From Halovenus marina (GTDB taxonomy: Archaea; Halobacteriota; Halobacteria; Halobacteriales; Haloarculaceae), in the NCBI RefSeq assembly GCF_051414115.1, contig NZ_JBLKNZ010000002.1, positions 62,001 through 126,000 on the forward strand: DNA of 64,000 nt, read 5' to 3'. The notes beneath the pieces are model-generated. The model worked only from the letters and a program-made list of their open reading frames with translations. It was not told the origin of the DNA and ran no database searches. Position 1 is the first letter of the stretch; every line of letters starts with the position of its first letter. The translations under genes were made by a program, and so were the position numbers. This document shows, one piece after another, positions 42,741 through 52,621 of the stretch.

Positions 42741-44813
42741 TCAGAACTGCTGGCGCTCGGCGAACGCAAACGGGAGTACAGGACCACTACCTGCCCGCTG
42801 CAGGGTTCGACCAACTTCAGTTAGTGTCCAGCGCGACCCGAACACATCATCCACGAGCAATACCGGCCCTTCACGAATAGAGTCGGTCACCTCGAACGCC
42901 CCCTGAACGTTCCAGCACTGTTGATATGAGTTAGCTAGGTCTGCTTGGGGAGCTGTTTCCTCCACCTGTTCAACAATAGGATCATATGGAAGTTCTAATT
43001 TGGTAGCGATGCGCTCGGCGGCATCGGTGACCAGCCCCTCAACCGAAGTTGAGGGGATCGCCGTTACCCATTCTGGCTCTGGAGAAGGATCCCATGTTGT
43101 CTCGATCAAATTGACGGCAGACTCGATGAGTTCCTGATTAAAACGCCCACGTTCGGTTCTCCCGTGTTGAACCAGTTCCCCCCAGCCCGGATCGTTATAC
43201 CTTGCCAGAGCACGGCCGGGTTCGAGTTGTTCGGTATCAGGAATCCATCCAAATGTGCCGTGCTTTTCAGGGAGTTGACGACGCGGCTCGATAATCTGCC
43301 ACCTATCGTCGCGGTAGTATACACGTGCCTTCTCAATCAAATCATCATCGAAGATCGTCTCCGGAAGGAAGTTCTGATCACAGTTCGCGCACTGTCCACA
43401 TGGTTCGTTGAGAGGGGCGTCTAACTCCGTAGCAATAAACTGCATAAGACAGGCATCAGTCGAGATGAACTCCTGAATGCAGGTCAGTTCTCGCCACCGC
43501 TCTTCTGTTACCTTTTGATAACGTTCATCATCGTAGATCCATTCCTCACCAGTTCGAACAAATCCATTTTCGAGTCGATCAAGTGCGCCATCGACACGGA
43601 GGATACTAAGGCACTTGTCTATCTTTGTGTACGAGAGGTTGAGGAGCTTTAGCAACTGTCGCTTGTGTAGGGGTTCGTCGCTGGCTTCAATTGTGTCCAG
43701 TATCTGCTCGAAATCCTCCGGGTCCGGAAACGAATTCTCGATAAAATACCGCGCGACTTCGTCGTCTCGATCATGAGAGAGGACGAACGCATACGCCTCG
43801 TTGAGATCACGGCCCGCCCGTCCGATCTCTTGATAGTAGCGAATGAGATTCGGCGGCCGTTGGTAATGGATAACGTACCCGAGATCAGGCTTGTTGAACC
43901 CCATTCCGAGTGCATTAGTCGCAACGAGCGCATCAATTTCGTTGTCCATTAGCTTCGCTTCGAGTTGCTCACGACGCTCACCGTGCATGCCACCGTGATA
44001 CGGTAGAACATCCACGCCATGGTCTTGGAGCCAGGTAGCAACGTCCTGAACGTCTTCATGAGTTAGGCAGTAAATGATTCCCGAGTACCTCGTTGCCGAG
44101 ACATTTTCCGCAAGCCACGCCAGCCGTTGTTCTTGTTCGTCGAATTCCAGAGTCTGAATCTTCAGTGACTCCCGCATCAGTGGCCCTCGCAGCGACATCA
44201 TCCCAGGGAGTTGCTCGGTGATGTCGTTGACAACACGGTCGTTGGCAGTTGCGGTTGTGGCCGCAATCGGTATGTAATCGGGCAATCGCTCAACCATATC
44301 TCGAATGCGTCGATAGTCCGGGCGGAAGTCATGGCCCCAGTCTGAGATGCAGTGAGCTTCGTCGATGACGAGCATCCCAATCTCCTGTTCCATCTCGTCA
44401 AGGACCTCCTCTCGGAACTCACGGTTGGCGAGACGCTCTGGTGACACCAATAACAGGTCGCATTCACCGGACTTGACCGCTCGCTTTGCATCGGCCCACT
44501 CGTCGGTATTGTTCGAGTTGATTGTGACCGCATGGAGTCCAAGGTCTGCCTCAGCGTCGTTGATTTGATTCCGCATCAACGAGAGTAATGGACTGACCAC
44601 CATGGTTGGACCAGCACCGTGGTCGCGGAGTGCTTTCGTCGCTATGAAATAGACGATGCTCTTCCCCCATCCCGTCCGCTGGACAATAAGTAGCCGCTCT
44701 TGGTTATTAGCCAGTCTATCGATGGCTTCCCACTGTTGGGGACGGAATCCAGCGTTGTTGTTTGTACACTCTCTGAGATAGCGCACTGCATCTGATTCAG
44801 AAATGAGAGTCAA
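42741..44813 (-). CDS. RecQ-type helicase fused to a phosphoribosyltransferase-like domain
   Basis: This 690-residue protein has Walker A VQRTGWGKSIVYF at about 45-57 and the RecQ DEAH box VIDEAHCISDWGHDFRPDY. Motif VI is YYQEIGRAGRD, and a zinc-binding RecQ-C region includes DACLMQF and CGQCANC. The C-terminus (about residues 575-690) ends with EGPVLLVDDVFGSRWTL, a close match to the PRPP-binding loop of type I phosphoribosyltransferases (VLLVDDVxxTGxT), with ST-rich and ComF-like surroundings. Such RecQ-PRTase fusions occur in scattered genomes but their role is unclear. It is monocistronic. Confidence 0.88.
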   Translation of the reverse strand: MTLISESDAVRYLRECTNNNAGFRPQQWEAIDRLANNQERLLIVQRTGWGKSIVYFIATKALRDHGAGPTMVVSPLLSLMRNQINDAEADLGLHAVTINSNNTDEWADAKRAVKSGECDLLLVSPERLANREFREEVLDEMEQEIGMLVIDEAHCISDWGHDFRPDYRRIRDMVERLPDYIPIAATTATANDRVVNDITEQLPGMMSLRGPLMRESLKIQTLEFDEQEQRLAWLAENVSATRYSGIIYCLTHEDVQDVATWLQDHGVDVLPYHGGMHGERREQLEAKLMDNEIDALVATNALGMGFNKPDLGYVIHYQRPPNLIRYYQEIGRAGRDLNEAYAFVLSHDRDDEVARYFIENSFPDPEDFEQILDTIEASDEPLHKRQLLKLLNLSYTKIDKCLSILRVDGALDRLENGFVRTGEEWIYDDERYQKVTEERWRELTCIQEFISTDACLMQFIATELDAPLNEPCGQCANCDQNFLPETIFDDDLIEKARVYYRDDRWQIIEPRRQLPEKHGTFGWIPDTEQLEPGRALARYNDPGWGELVQHGRTERGRFNQELIESAVNLIETTWDPSPEPEWVTAIPSTSVEGLVTDAAERIATKLELPYDPIVEQVEETAPQADLANSYQQCWNVQGAFEVTDSIREGPVLLVDDVFGSRWTLTEVGRTLQRAGSGPVLPFAFAERQQF

Positions 44814-44998
44814 TGTGAGTCTACAAAGTACGTATCAAATTGGGGCTAAGAATGTTACGACAGGTTTCTACCGGTATGGTTCTTCGATTCTGTGACTGTA
44901 TCCATCAATTCATTTTCACAACTACCAGACACGAGCATGATTTATAAACAGAAGGCGCCATCCAATATCAAATAACTCCATCCTCTGGAATTAGTTAA

Positions 44999-45166
44999 TC
45001 AGTTATCGGAATCCCAGCCTCGTGCGACTTTATACCAGCACTCCGCGTGGAACTGGTACTTTTCTGTCTCGGAATAGTCGGCCTGGATGGCTGCCTCAAC
45101 CGTGAAGTACTCACGATCACGAAAGATCGGGTCGCCACACTCGGCACAACGGGAGGGGTCAGTCAT
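44999..45166 (-). CDS. Small zinc-finger protein (55 aa)
   Basis: ATG 45166 opens a 55-residue frame with RCAECGDPIF near the N-terminus and FHAECWYKVARGW near the C-terminus, a Cx2C followed by HxxC. This is a LIM- or PARP-finger-like zinc arrangement. The central AAIQADYSETEKYQ is acidic. Short proteins of this kind are common in haloarchaea. The stop at 44999 precedes the recQ-like gene on the same strand by about 185 bp. Confidence 0.7.
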   Translation of the reverse strand: MTDPSRCAECGDPIFRDREYFTVEAAIQADYSETEKYQFHAECWYKVARGWDSDN

Positions 45167-45358
45167 TATGAGAGAGAACCCTGCGGGTGAATATACTCAT
45201 GTTGATCGATAGATGGAGTCCATCGTACTACCCTATCGATCCTCAATCAATCAGGGGTTCAATTCAGTCGCGCAGGCCTATCAGCGTCAACTGGCGTGGA
45301 AATGTTGCTGGCTAGACGGCCCCGCTGCATCTATACATCCTGATGTCCTGCATGAGTT

Positions 45359-46777
45359 ATGGAGCGTTCACAGTTGCTCCCAGTTATTGTGCTGGTCGCC
45401 ATGATTCTCTTCGCTGGCTGTTCCATGGTGGCAGATGATACTGGGGATGGGGCACCTGCTGTCGACACAGAGACAGATACTCCCAGTGAGTTCGAGGCGA
45501 ATGGGACATTAGCCGTTCACAATATCAACGTCGGGCAATCTGCCGGCACCCTCGTTGTCGGCCCGACAGGTGAAACGATGTTGATCGACACCGGCCACTT
45601 TAATGACGACGGGGAGCACGTCATTTCGTATCTCCAGCAGCACGATATCGACCAGGTCGACTACTTAGTAACCACACACAACGATGCCGACCACATCGGC
45701 GGTAATGCTGCTGTGATCGAGTATCTCGAAACAGAGGGTGACGGCGTCGGTGCAGTCTACGACCCCGGGATCGCGGCCAGTACGAACACCTACGGAGAGT
45801 ACCTGGATGCAGTCGAGCAATACGACGTGACGCTGTATGAAACCAGGGAAGGTGATTCGATTCCATTCGAAGATGTCGATGTCGAGGTGCTCGGTCCGCC
45901 GGACCCCTATCTTAATGGCGAAGACCGAAATGAGAACAGCATCGTTCTTCAGTTCGAGTACGGGCAGACGAGTTTCCTGTATACCGGCGATGCTGAGGAG
46001 AATCAGGAAGGGTACCTCGTCGAGGAATACGGCTCCGCCCTCAATTCGACCGTGTACAAGGCTGGTCACCACGGCAGCAGCAGTTCCAGCAGTGGCGAGT
46101 TACTGGACGCGGTTGACCCACGGGTCGCAGTCATTTCGAGTGCGTACGACTCACAGTATGGCCATCCCCACGATGAAGTGCTGCAGAAGCTTGCAGACCG
46201 CTCGATCGAAACCTACTGGACGGCGACGCATGGCGATGTTGTCTTCGTCTCAAACGGTGAGGGGATTTCAATTCGGACGCAGCAGGCAGCCCCAACAAAC
46301 GCCTTATCGCTTTATGATGGCGAGTCAATTGCACCAGGGGACGAAGGCTCCGTCAGCGAGCGTAACCGAATTGGGACTGGTCCAATCGAAGACTCGAGCG
46401 ACACAGCCGGAGAGACAGACGGAGACGCAGACGACAGCACGAGTGGCGAATTGAGTATCGAGACAATCCATGCCGACGCAGAAGGCGACGATCGGGAGAA
46501 TCTCAACGACGAGTACATCGTGTTCGCGAACACCGGTGACGAGTCGCTTGCGCTCGGTGGCTGGACAGTCGAAGATGAAGCTGGGAAAATCTATACATTC
46601 CCAGCCGGATTCACGCTCGAACCCGGGGCAACGGTGACAGTGCGAACTGGGACCGGGACAGATACCGACACGGATCTCTACTGGGGCGCAGGAAGTCCCG
46701 TCTGGAACAACGGCGGGGACACCGTTATTGTGACAGCCGGTGACGGAGAACGTGTAATGACGGAGTCCTACTCATGA
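45359..46777 (+). CDS. Secreted ComEC-type metallo-beta-lactamase lipoprotein with lamin-tail domain
   Basis: The 472-residue protein begins with a signal peptide ending in a lipobox LFAGC (Cys21), so it is exported and lipid-anchored outside the cell. The MBL domain has VGQSAGTLVV, MLIDTG, TTHNDADHIGG (H-x-D-x-D-H at about 106-112) and KAGHHGSSSS, as in the C-terminal MBL domain of ComEC/Rec2. After an acidic linker (residues about 325-365), a lamin-tail (LTD) domain is seen (IVFANTGDESLALGGWTV and VWNNGGDTVIV). Extracellular MBL-LTD proteins are thought to be nucleases. The stop overlaps the next start (ATGA at 46774). Confidence 0.87.
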   Translation: MERSQLLPVIVLVAMILFAGCSMVADDTGDGAPAVDTETDTPSEFEANGTLAVHNINVGQSAGTLVVGPTGETMLIDTGHFNDDGEHVISYLQQHDIDQVDYLVTTHNDADHIGGNAAVIEYLETEGDGVGAVYDPGIAASTNTYGEYLDAVEQYDVTLYETREGDSIPFEDVDVEVLGPPDPYLNGEDRNENSIVLQFEYGQTSFLYTGDAEENQEGYLVEEYGSALNSTVYKAGHHGSSSSSSGELLDAVDPRVAVISSAYDSQYGHPHDEVLQKLADRSIETYWTATHGDVVFVSNGEGISIRTQQAAPTNALSLYDGESIAPGDEGSVSERNRIGTGPIEDSSDTAGETDGDADDSTSGELSIETIHADAEGDDRENLNDEYIVFANTGDESLALGGWTVEDEAGKIYTFPAGFTLEPGATVTVRTGTGTDTDTDLYWGAGSPVWNNGGDTVIVTAGDGERVMTESYS

Positions 46778-47058
46778 TTCCCGATGGAGAATATACAGCA
46801 GTGGTGGATCGGATTGAAGACGGTCTCGCGAGCGTGTTGATTGAAAAAGACGGGACCGATGCCTACGAACTGGTCGTGGAGCCATCGGAATTACCCGAAG
46901 ACGGACAACACGCTGATGCGGTTCTTTCCGTCGAGATTCGAGATGGAGAGTTGGTTGCAGCGGCTTATGAAGCGAGCGAAACTGAGGAACGGCGGGAGTC
47001 GGCCCAAAACCGGTTCGACCGGCTTTCCCAGCGCCCTCCGTCGGATACCGATGAGTGA
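46774..47058 (+). CDS. DUF3006-like small protein
   Basis: This 94-residue protein starts with GEYTAVVDRIEDGLASVLIEKDG, the beta-strand signature of DUF3006, a small barrel often encoded next to extracellular ComEC-type MBL proteins. It overlaps the upstream gene by an ATGA, so the pair is translationally coupled. It has no signal peptide and is probably cytoplasmic. Its molecular role is not established. Confidence 0.82.
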   Translation: MIPDGEYTAVVDRIEDGLASVLIEKDGTDAYELVVEPSELPEDGQHADAVLSVEIRDGELVAAAYEASETEERRESAQNRFDRLSQRPPSDTDE

Positions 47059-47189
47059 GCATTTCAAACTCTCTCATGGTTGATGTGACCTCTGCTGCAG
47101 ACACGCGCGCGTCAGGCAGACGGAGGTCCGCTCATTCGCGGTCAACAACTCGGGGATCATGGCCGGTACACTGTTTGGGTGAGTGACAA

Positions 47190-47474
47190 TTATGGGTCAA
47201 CCGACGCCCCGATTTCCGCAGCTATCGCTTGAAGATCGGCCTTCTGGAACGTGGAGTCGTCCGCCATATCCGGCGACTCTGCGATGCCAACCTGCGCCCG
47301 AATCAGTCGGCGCATCCACAGTGTCGACGGTCGCTCCGCCCCGTTGATATCAAGCTCAAGCACCTCACAAATCGCCTGCAGTTCCTCCTTCGTGAACGAC
47401 GCATCGACCTCCCGTTCGAAGCGCCCTGTCGCCACGCGAATTGCGCTCCGAACCTCGTGCACAGTCGGACTCAT
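47190..47474 (-). CDS. Small haloarchaeal protein, function unknown
   Basis: This 94-residue protein contains two similar halves, DASFTKEELQAICEVLEL and DSTFQKADLQAIAAEIG, each a short helical motif ending near a D/E-rich turn. This internal repeat (F-x-K-x-x-L-Q-A-I) is unusual for such a short protein. No domain is recognised. It may be a protein-interaction or DNA-binding module. It is convergent with the DUF3006-like gene. Confidence 0.6.
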   Translation of the reverse strand: MSPTVHEVRSAIRVATGRFEREVDASFTKEELQAICEVLELDINGAERPSTLWMRRLIRAQVGIAESPDMADDSTFQKADLQAIAAEIGASVDP

Positions 47475-47650
47475 CGTTTGTCACTCTCCTGGTAGCTGCT
47501 TCACGGTTCCGACTCGGTCGTAATGGGCTCTTCAGAAAATACAGAGTGGATCCAATCGCTGACTAATGCTGATTGCACGCTCTGAGTCGGCCAAGCGGTT
47601 CCTAACAGAAATCGTGGAGGTAATTCAGTGAGTGCTGATTACAAGGCGCG

Positions 47651-47789
47651 AGCCTTGTTTAGACGCTCCCCAAGTAGGTGGATTAGGGGCTATGGTTGGC
47701 CAATATCTGTCCAAGAGTTCCTCTTATCCCATCTTGTCTTTCGACTAGCGGCCGTTTGCGAACGGTCTGCACGCATCTAAACAAGGCCC
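47651..47789. mobile_element. MITE related to the IS5-type element
   Basis: The 139-bp element has ends AGCCTTGTTTAGACG and, inverted, GGGCCTTGTTTAGATG. An 8-bp direct duplication AAGGCGCG lies at 47643-47650 and 47790-47797. The ends match the IS5-type element at 29584-30518 over about 13 bp, and the target size is the same. It has no coding capacity, so it is a non-autonomous derivative or a relative moved by the same transposase. Confidence 0.8.
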
Positions 47790-47814
47790 AAGGCGCGAGA
47801 TTAATACAGATGAA

Positions 47815-48003
47815 ATGGTAGAAATTAACATTCAGTCGTCCCCACTACAACCCGTGCCCGGTTCTGAATCAGCTGGGAACGGAGTTGCACTTGGTATTGC
47901 CATCGGTCTCGCCCTCGGTGCCGGGGTCGGGGTGGCGATAGATAATATTGGACTGGCCCTCGGAGTTGCACTCGGTGTGGTGTGGGACCAACCGGGAGAA
48001 TAG
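47815..48003 (+). CDS. Small glycine-zipper membrane protein
   Basis: This 62-residue protein has a hydrophobic stretch with small-residue repeats (GVALGIAIGLALGAGVGVAI and LGVALGVVW), probably two membrane helices. It starts 18 bp after the MITE target duplication, so its original promoter may have been displaced. Homologous small G/A-rich proteins are common in haloarchaea and have no known function. Confidence 0.6.
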   Translation: MVEINIQSSPLQPVPGSESAGNGVALGIAIGLALGAGVGVAIDNIGLALGVALGVVWDQPGE

Positions 48004-48233
48004 ACTACTTAACGCTTAATTCAGCGCCGCAAATTCTCGATTCTACGCCCGCCGAGCCTACTAGTAGAAACTCACGCGGCCGAATTCCCGAGGCAAAATT
48101 CAGATTATAGAATAGCAGGAGAAAACCAACCCCTTCAGGGGTTGGATGAATCCGTAAACTATTGGGGGAAACCACCGACAAACACTCGGCCGACTCCCCA
48201 ACGTATTTGAACCTACACCCTCGCTTATAACAT

Positions 48234-49478
<1,245 letters not shown>

Positions 49479-49629
49479 ACGGGTGGGTAGCTCAAACATA
49501 ACGTTTCCTCAAATCCTAACGATAATCCGACAGATTTGTAGTCCCATTTGACCATCTATCTAAATTGATACGGCCGTTTTAGACTGCTCTCACAGCTATA
49601 CGAAACTAGCTGTGTAACTGACTACAAAG

Positions 49630-49689
49630 ACCTTGTTGACATTCTCTGCCGATAATTTGTTTCATCAGTCCTGCTGAATACAGGATTCC
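49630..49689 (+). repeat. Dispersed 57-bp repeat, copy R3
   Basis: It starts ACCTTGTTGACATTCTCTG, then GATAATTTG, and ends CTGCTGAATACAGG. It is diverged in the first half but retains the GAATACAGG end. Confidence 0.55.
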
Positions 49690-49707
49690 GAAGTATGGGT
49701 AGTTGAA

Positions 49708-50037
49708 TTACAACCAGTCAGCGGGAAGTTCGTCTTCGTGGTCGTCCAACAGTTCCAGCAGTGGCCTGATTTCATCGAATTTTGGTCCCTTCATGACTTC
49801 GTGGGTTTCCTTGTTCCACTCAATAAACCCATAGTCGGCCAACTTCGGTAAGTGGACGTGCTGCATCGTAATGAGGCGCTCAACAGCATCTGTTTCGCTG
49901 TCAGAATCAGCAATAACGACTGGCGCTTCGTCTTGCGGATTGTGCTCTAACAGCGAAATCAACAGTTTTCGTCGCTGAACGTTAGCCAACGCATCGACCA
50001 TATCATCAAATGAGATGGCTTCCAACGTTTTCTTCAT
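49708..50037 (-). CDS. DUF7344-like winged-helix regulator
   Basis: This 109-residue protein has FDDMVDALANVQRRKLLISLLEHNP, then a MQHVHLPKLADYGFIEWN stretch. This matches the haloarchaeal small winged-helix pattern (helix-turn-helix, then the H-x-x-LPKL-x-x-G-x-I turn) used by DUF7344-type regulators. It is probably a cytoplasmic transcription factor. A TATA-like ATAAATAG lies about 40 bp before the ATG. It stands alone. Confidence 0.8.
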   Translation of the reverse strand: MKKTLEAISFDDMVDALANVQRRKLLISLLEHNPQDEAPVVIADSDSETDAVERLITMQHVHLPKLADYGFIEWNKETHEVMKGPKFDEIRPLLELLDDHEDELPADWL

Positions 50038-50221
50038 ATTTCTACATAAGTCTGTGCACTGATAACACCCTCTCTATTTATCCCACCTAGACGTTTGATT
50101 AACTGAGTAACAATATTTACAAGAAAACAGGATTGGAACGGGGCCTATTTGCTCAATTCGCACATAAACTGAGCGGCTGATTCGTCGAAGAGTAGATGAA
50201 AGATACGAAGTCGGTTTGCTA

Positions 50222-50282
50222 AACTCATCCTCTGTACCTCGCACGCAGGTTCTATCATCTTCAGAGGATTTCAACAGAGCCT
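50222..50282 (-). repeat. Dispersed 57-bp repeat, copy R5
   Basis: On the minus strand it starts GGCTCTGTTGAAATCCTCTG, then GATGATAG, and ends GTGCGAGGTACAGAGG. It ends within a few bases of the stop of the Orc1 gene at 50290, so it may overlap its terminator. Confidence 0.6.
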
Positions 50283-50289
50283 AAAAATT

Positions 50290-51288
50290 CTAGTTGGCTG
50301 ATTTATACACCCGACTCGGGCCTTTTCCTTCGCTTTTCACCAGGTTATACTGTTCGAGCTTCCGGAGATACTTCCTGACTGTGCGTTTTGATTTTGGCTC
50401 TTGGACCTGTTCGGAGTAGTGTGACACGATCTCGTTTGGCATCAACTCCTCGTTCTCGCGTAATATCTCATAGATCGCTAATTGATGATCGTTGAGTCGG
50501 TCAAGGCTTTTTTCTCGCAACTCTGCCCGGGCCTTTGGAATCGCTTCATCAATATCCTCTTCTCGAATTTCCTCAACACCTTCCCGTTCGGCTCGACGAG
50601 CCGCCGATCGAAGGATACTGATCGCGTCTCGGGCGTTTCCTTGAGAGGCTTTAGCCATTTTGTGGAGCTGTTGATCACTCGTTGCGCCGTCCACCAACCC
50701 CCAAGAGACTCGGTCGGAGAGTATCGCGACGAGTTCGTCGTGAGTGTATTTGTCGAATGTAATTGTCTCGCTGCTTCGTAGTCGCGACTGGAGACGTTCG
50801 TCGAGCGGCGTAAACAAGTCTCGCTCGTGATTGGTGATCAGAATCATCGTGACCTGGGGTATCGCATACAACCTGCGGAGAAGATCAGGGTCGTCGAGTT
50901 GGTCGGCTTCGTCTAACACTATCAGGTACGGCTTCTCGATCTCACCGAGTCGCTGCAAGAGTTCGTCTGTTGGCGTCGACCTATGGATGTCGTATGTTGT
51001 TCCGATACTCTCTAGCAGTTTATATAGAATCCGGAAGTCGTTGGGGTGTAGCCAACAGTCGACGTGTGCAGTATGGACATCGAAGACTTGTTCTTTGAGT
51101 CGGTCGAGTGTCGCCCGAGCGATACAGGATTTCCCGGCTCCAGATGGCCCGGTCAGCAGTGCATGCTGGGGCTTATCGCCGTCGACGACAGGCTCTAGGG
51201 CGCCAGCAAGCTGCGAAATCTCGTTATGGCGGTGGACGATCTCTCGGGGGAGGTGGTCGTCCTGTAACACCCGCGCGTCCTTGATCAT
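50290..51288 (-). CDS. Orc1/Cdc6-type initiator, second intact copy
   Basis: This 332-residue protein has Walker A TGPSGAGKSC at about 46-55, Walker B YLIVLDEADQLDD and sensor I LITNHERDLF. A helical lid follows, then a C-terminal winged helix with SKRTVRKYLRKLEQYNLVKSEG. It is the closest relative of the pseudogene at 12017-13043 and clearly different from the 489-residue Orc1 at 27359. It lacks the long N-terminal tail. Short Orc1 paralogues are common on haloarchaeal replicons and may act at a separate origin or as regulators. An imperfect dyad with CTTCCGAGTTTCCGAG-type arms lies just upstream. Confidence 0.9.
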   Translation of the reverse strand: MIKDARVLQDDHLPREIVHRHNEISQLAGALEPVVDGDKPQHALLTGPSGAGKSCIARATLDRLKEQVFDVHTAHVDCWLHPNDFRILYKLLESIGTTYDIHRSTPTDELLQRLGEIEKPYLIVLDEADQLDDPDLLRRLYAIPQVTMILITNHERDLFTPLDERLQSRLRSSETITFDKYTHDELVAILSDRVSWGLVDGATSDQQLHKMAKASQGNARDAISILRSAARRAEREGVEEIREEDIDEAIPKARAELREKSLDRLNDHQLAIYEILRENEELMPNEIVSHYSEQVQEPKSKRTVRKYLRKLEQYNLVKSEGKGPSRVYKSAN

Positions 51289-51320
51289 ACCGTTGGGTAC
51301 TGAACGCTACCCAAATAAAC

Positions 51321-51388
51321 GGAAGGGTCAACCTTCCGAGTTTCCGAGTATCAGATTTCGAGAAGATGGAAACCCGGAAACCCGGAAG
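51321..51388. repeat. Dyad repeats between the second Orc1 and the RNase H-like gene
   Basis: CTTCCGAGTTTCCGAG (from 51333) matches the reverse complement of the sequence at 51368-51388 at 17 of 21 positions. GGAAGG-5 bp-CCTTCC lies at 51321-51337. The site is in the divergent promoter region of the Orc1 and exonuclease genes, so it could be an operator or a small origin. It differs from the ORB repeats at 26.8-29.1 kb. Confidence 0.6.
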
Positions 51389-51432
51389 CGTGGCGGTCGA
51401 ACTTAAGCATCTCTCAGCGACCACTAGATAGT

Positions 51433-52080
51433 ATGAAGACAGCAGCAATCGACATCGAAACAACAGGCTTCAATCCGGATGATGAACTCACAGTTATCGG
51501 GATAGACATCCCTGCAGGGTCGCGAGTGTTCCTGAACACTGACGGACGGACGTATTCTGAGACTGTCTCGAAACGAATCGAGACGGATTTCACCAAGTTT
51601 GTCAATATCAGTTCTCACAGCTCCGAACGTGAGGCATTAGACGCATTTCGGGCCTTCACTGAACGACGGTTCTCGAAGACAGATTCCGGAGATGAGTACA
51701 AATTTGCGGCGTACAACGGGGAGACTTGGAACGGAGGGTTTGATTTACCGTTCATCAGGACTCGTTGCCCGGAACTTGATTTAGACTGGCCGCTTCAGGG
51801 GCCGTATATCGACGTGATGGAGGTGATTGGATCGCGATTTAACGTCACTAGTGAAACCCTCGAAACGACATACGAGGAGTTAATCGGTGGGGAATACACT
51901 GAACTGGATCCATTCGATGACAGCGAGCAGGCTGTTGTGTGTTGGCGTGACGGTGAGTTTGAACCATTATTGCGACATAATCTCACAGATATTCGCCGAA
52001 CGCGAGAATTAGCACAAGTGGCCGAGAGATATTGTTCGACATCCCACTTCTCGATGCGAACGCTCGAACCAGTTAATTAA
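51433..52080 (+). CDS. RNase H-fold 3'-5' exonuclease-like protein
   Basis: This 215-residue protein has AAIDIETTGFNP (DxE), FAAYNGETWNGGFDLPFI (Asp), and RHNLTDIRRTRELA (Asp in the last helix), which give the DEDD arrangement. It resembles the exonuclease half of the MrfB-like protein at 35656 but lacks the HhH and PIP-box. It starts 144 bp from the divergent Orc1, which suggests a replication or repair link. The last catalytic motif has D-x3-R rather than the usual Y-x3-D, so activity cannot be taken for granted. Confidence 0.75.
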   Translation: MKTAAIDIETTGFNPDDELTVIGIDIPAGSRVFLNTDGRTYSETVSKRIETDFTKFVNISSHSSEREALDAFRAFTERRFSKTDSGDEYKFAAYNGETWNGGFDLPFIRTRCPELDLDWPLQGPYIDVMEVIGSRFNVTSETLETTYEELIGGEYTELDPFDDSEQAVVCWRDGEFEPLLRHNLTDIRRTRELAQVAERYCSTSHFSMRTLEPVN

Positions 52081-52135
52081 TATTCTTTACATATGTCTGA
52101 CGAACTATTAATAAACACCCCTCCAAATTCGGGCC

Positions 52136-52399
52136 ATGGAACAAGCCGAAGGTCCGATCTCCGAGCGCGTCATTCAGAAAGTAGCGGCTGCGACCAACAC
52201 ATCCACTCTGGAGTTACCACCCTTGTATGATGATGTCGATCCTGACGCATTAGATTCACTCATAAATGAAATGTCTGGAGGAGAAGTCATCTTCATGTAT
52301 AATGGCCATAAGGTCTCTGTCCAAAGTAACGGCGATATTCATCTAGATGACGGTAGTCAACGTTCTTCTGCAACGAGATATGCAGAATCCGATGATTGA
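52136..52399 (+). CDS. HalOD1 output-domain protein
   Basis: This 87-residue protein has SERVIQKVAAATNTSTLELPPLYDDVDPDALDSLIN followed by GGEVIFMYNGHKVSV. This is the HalOD1 fold: a helical LPPLYD-x-VDPDALD stretch and a small beta-sheet. HalOD1 is a haloarchaeal signalling output domain of unknown mechanism and often occurs alone. It lies 55 bp after the RNase H-like gene and may be co-transcribed. Confidence 0.88.
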   Translation: MEQAEGPISERVIQKVAAATNTSTLELPPLYDDVDPDALDSLINEMSGGEVIFMYNGHKVSVQSNGDIHLDDGSQRSSATRYAESDD

Positions 52400-52621
52400 T
52401 ATATACGCCATTTTTGTTAGTTCTGAAAATATATCGCTCCCCAACCGTTGTGCTGAATACTCCGGGTATAGTCAGCATCCCCTACAGCTGACCAGTATTA
52501 ATCGTCCTGACTATTGAACAAACACTGCTGAATTATGGTTGGAAGCTTTGATCTGCCTTCCAAATTAACAGTCAACAATACAGGGAAAACTGTTATTACA
52601 GCTAGTGGCACATGTTATAAC

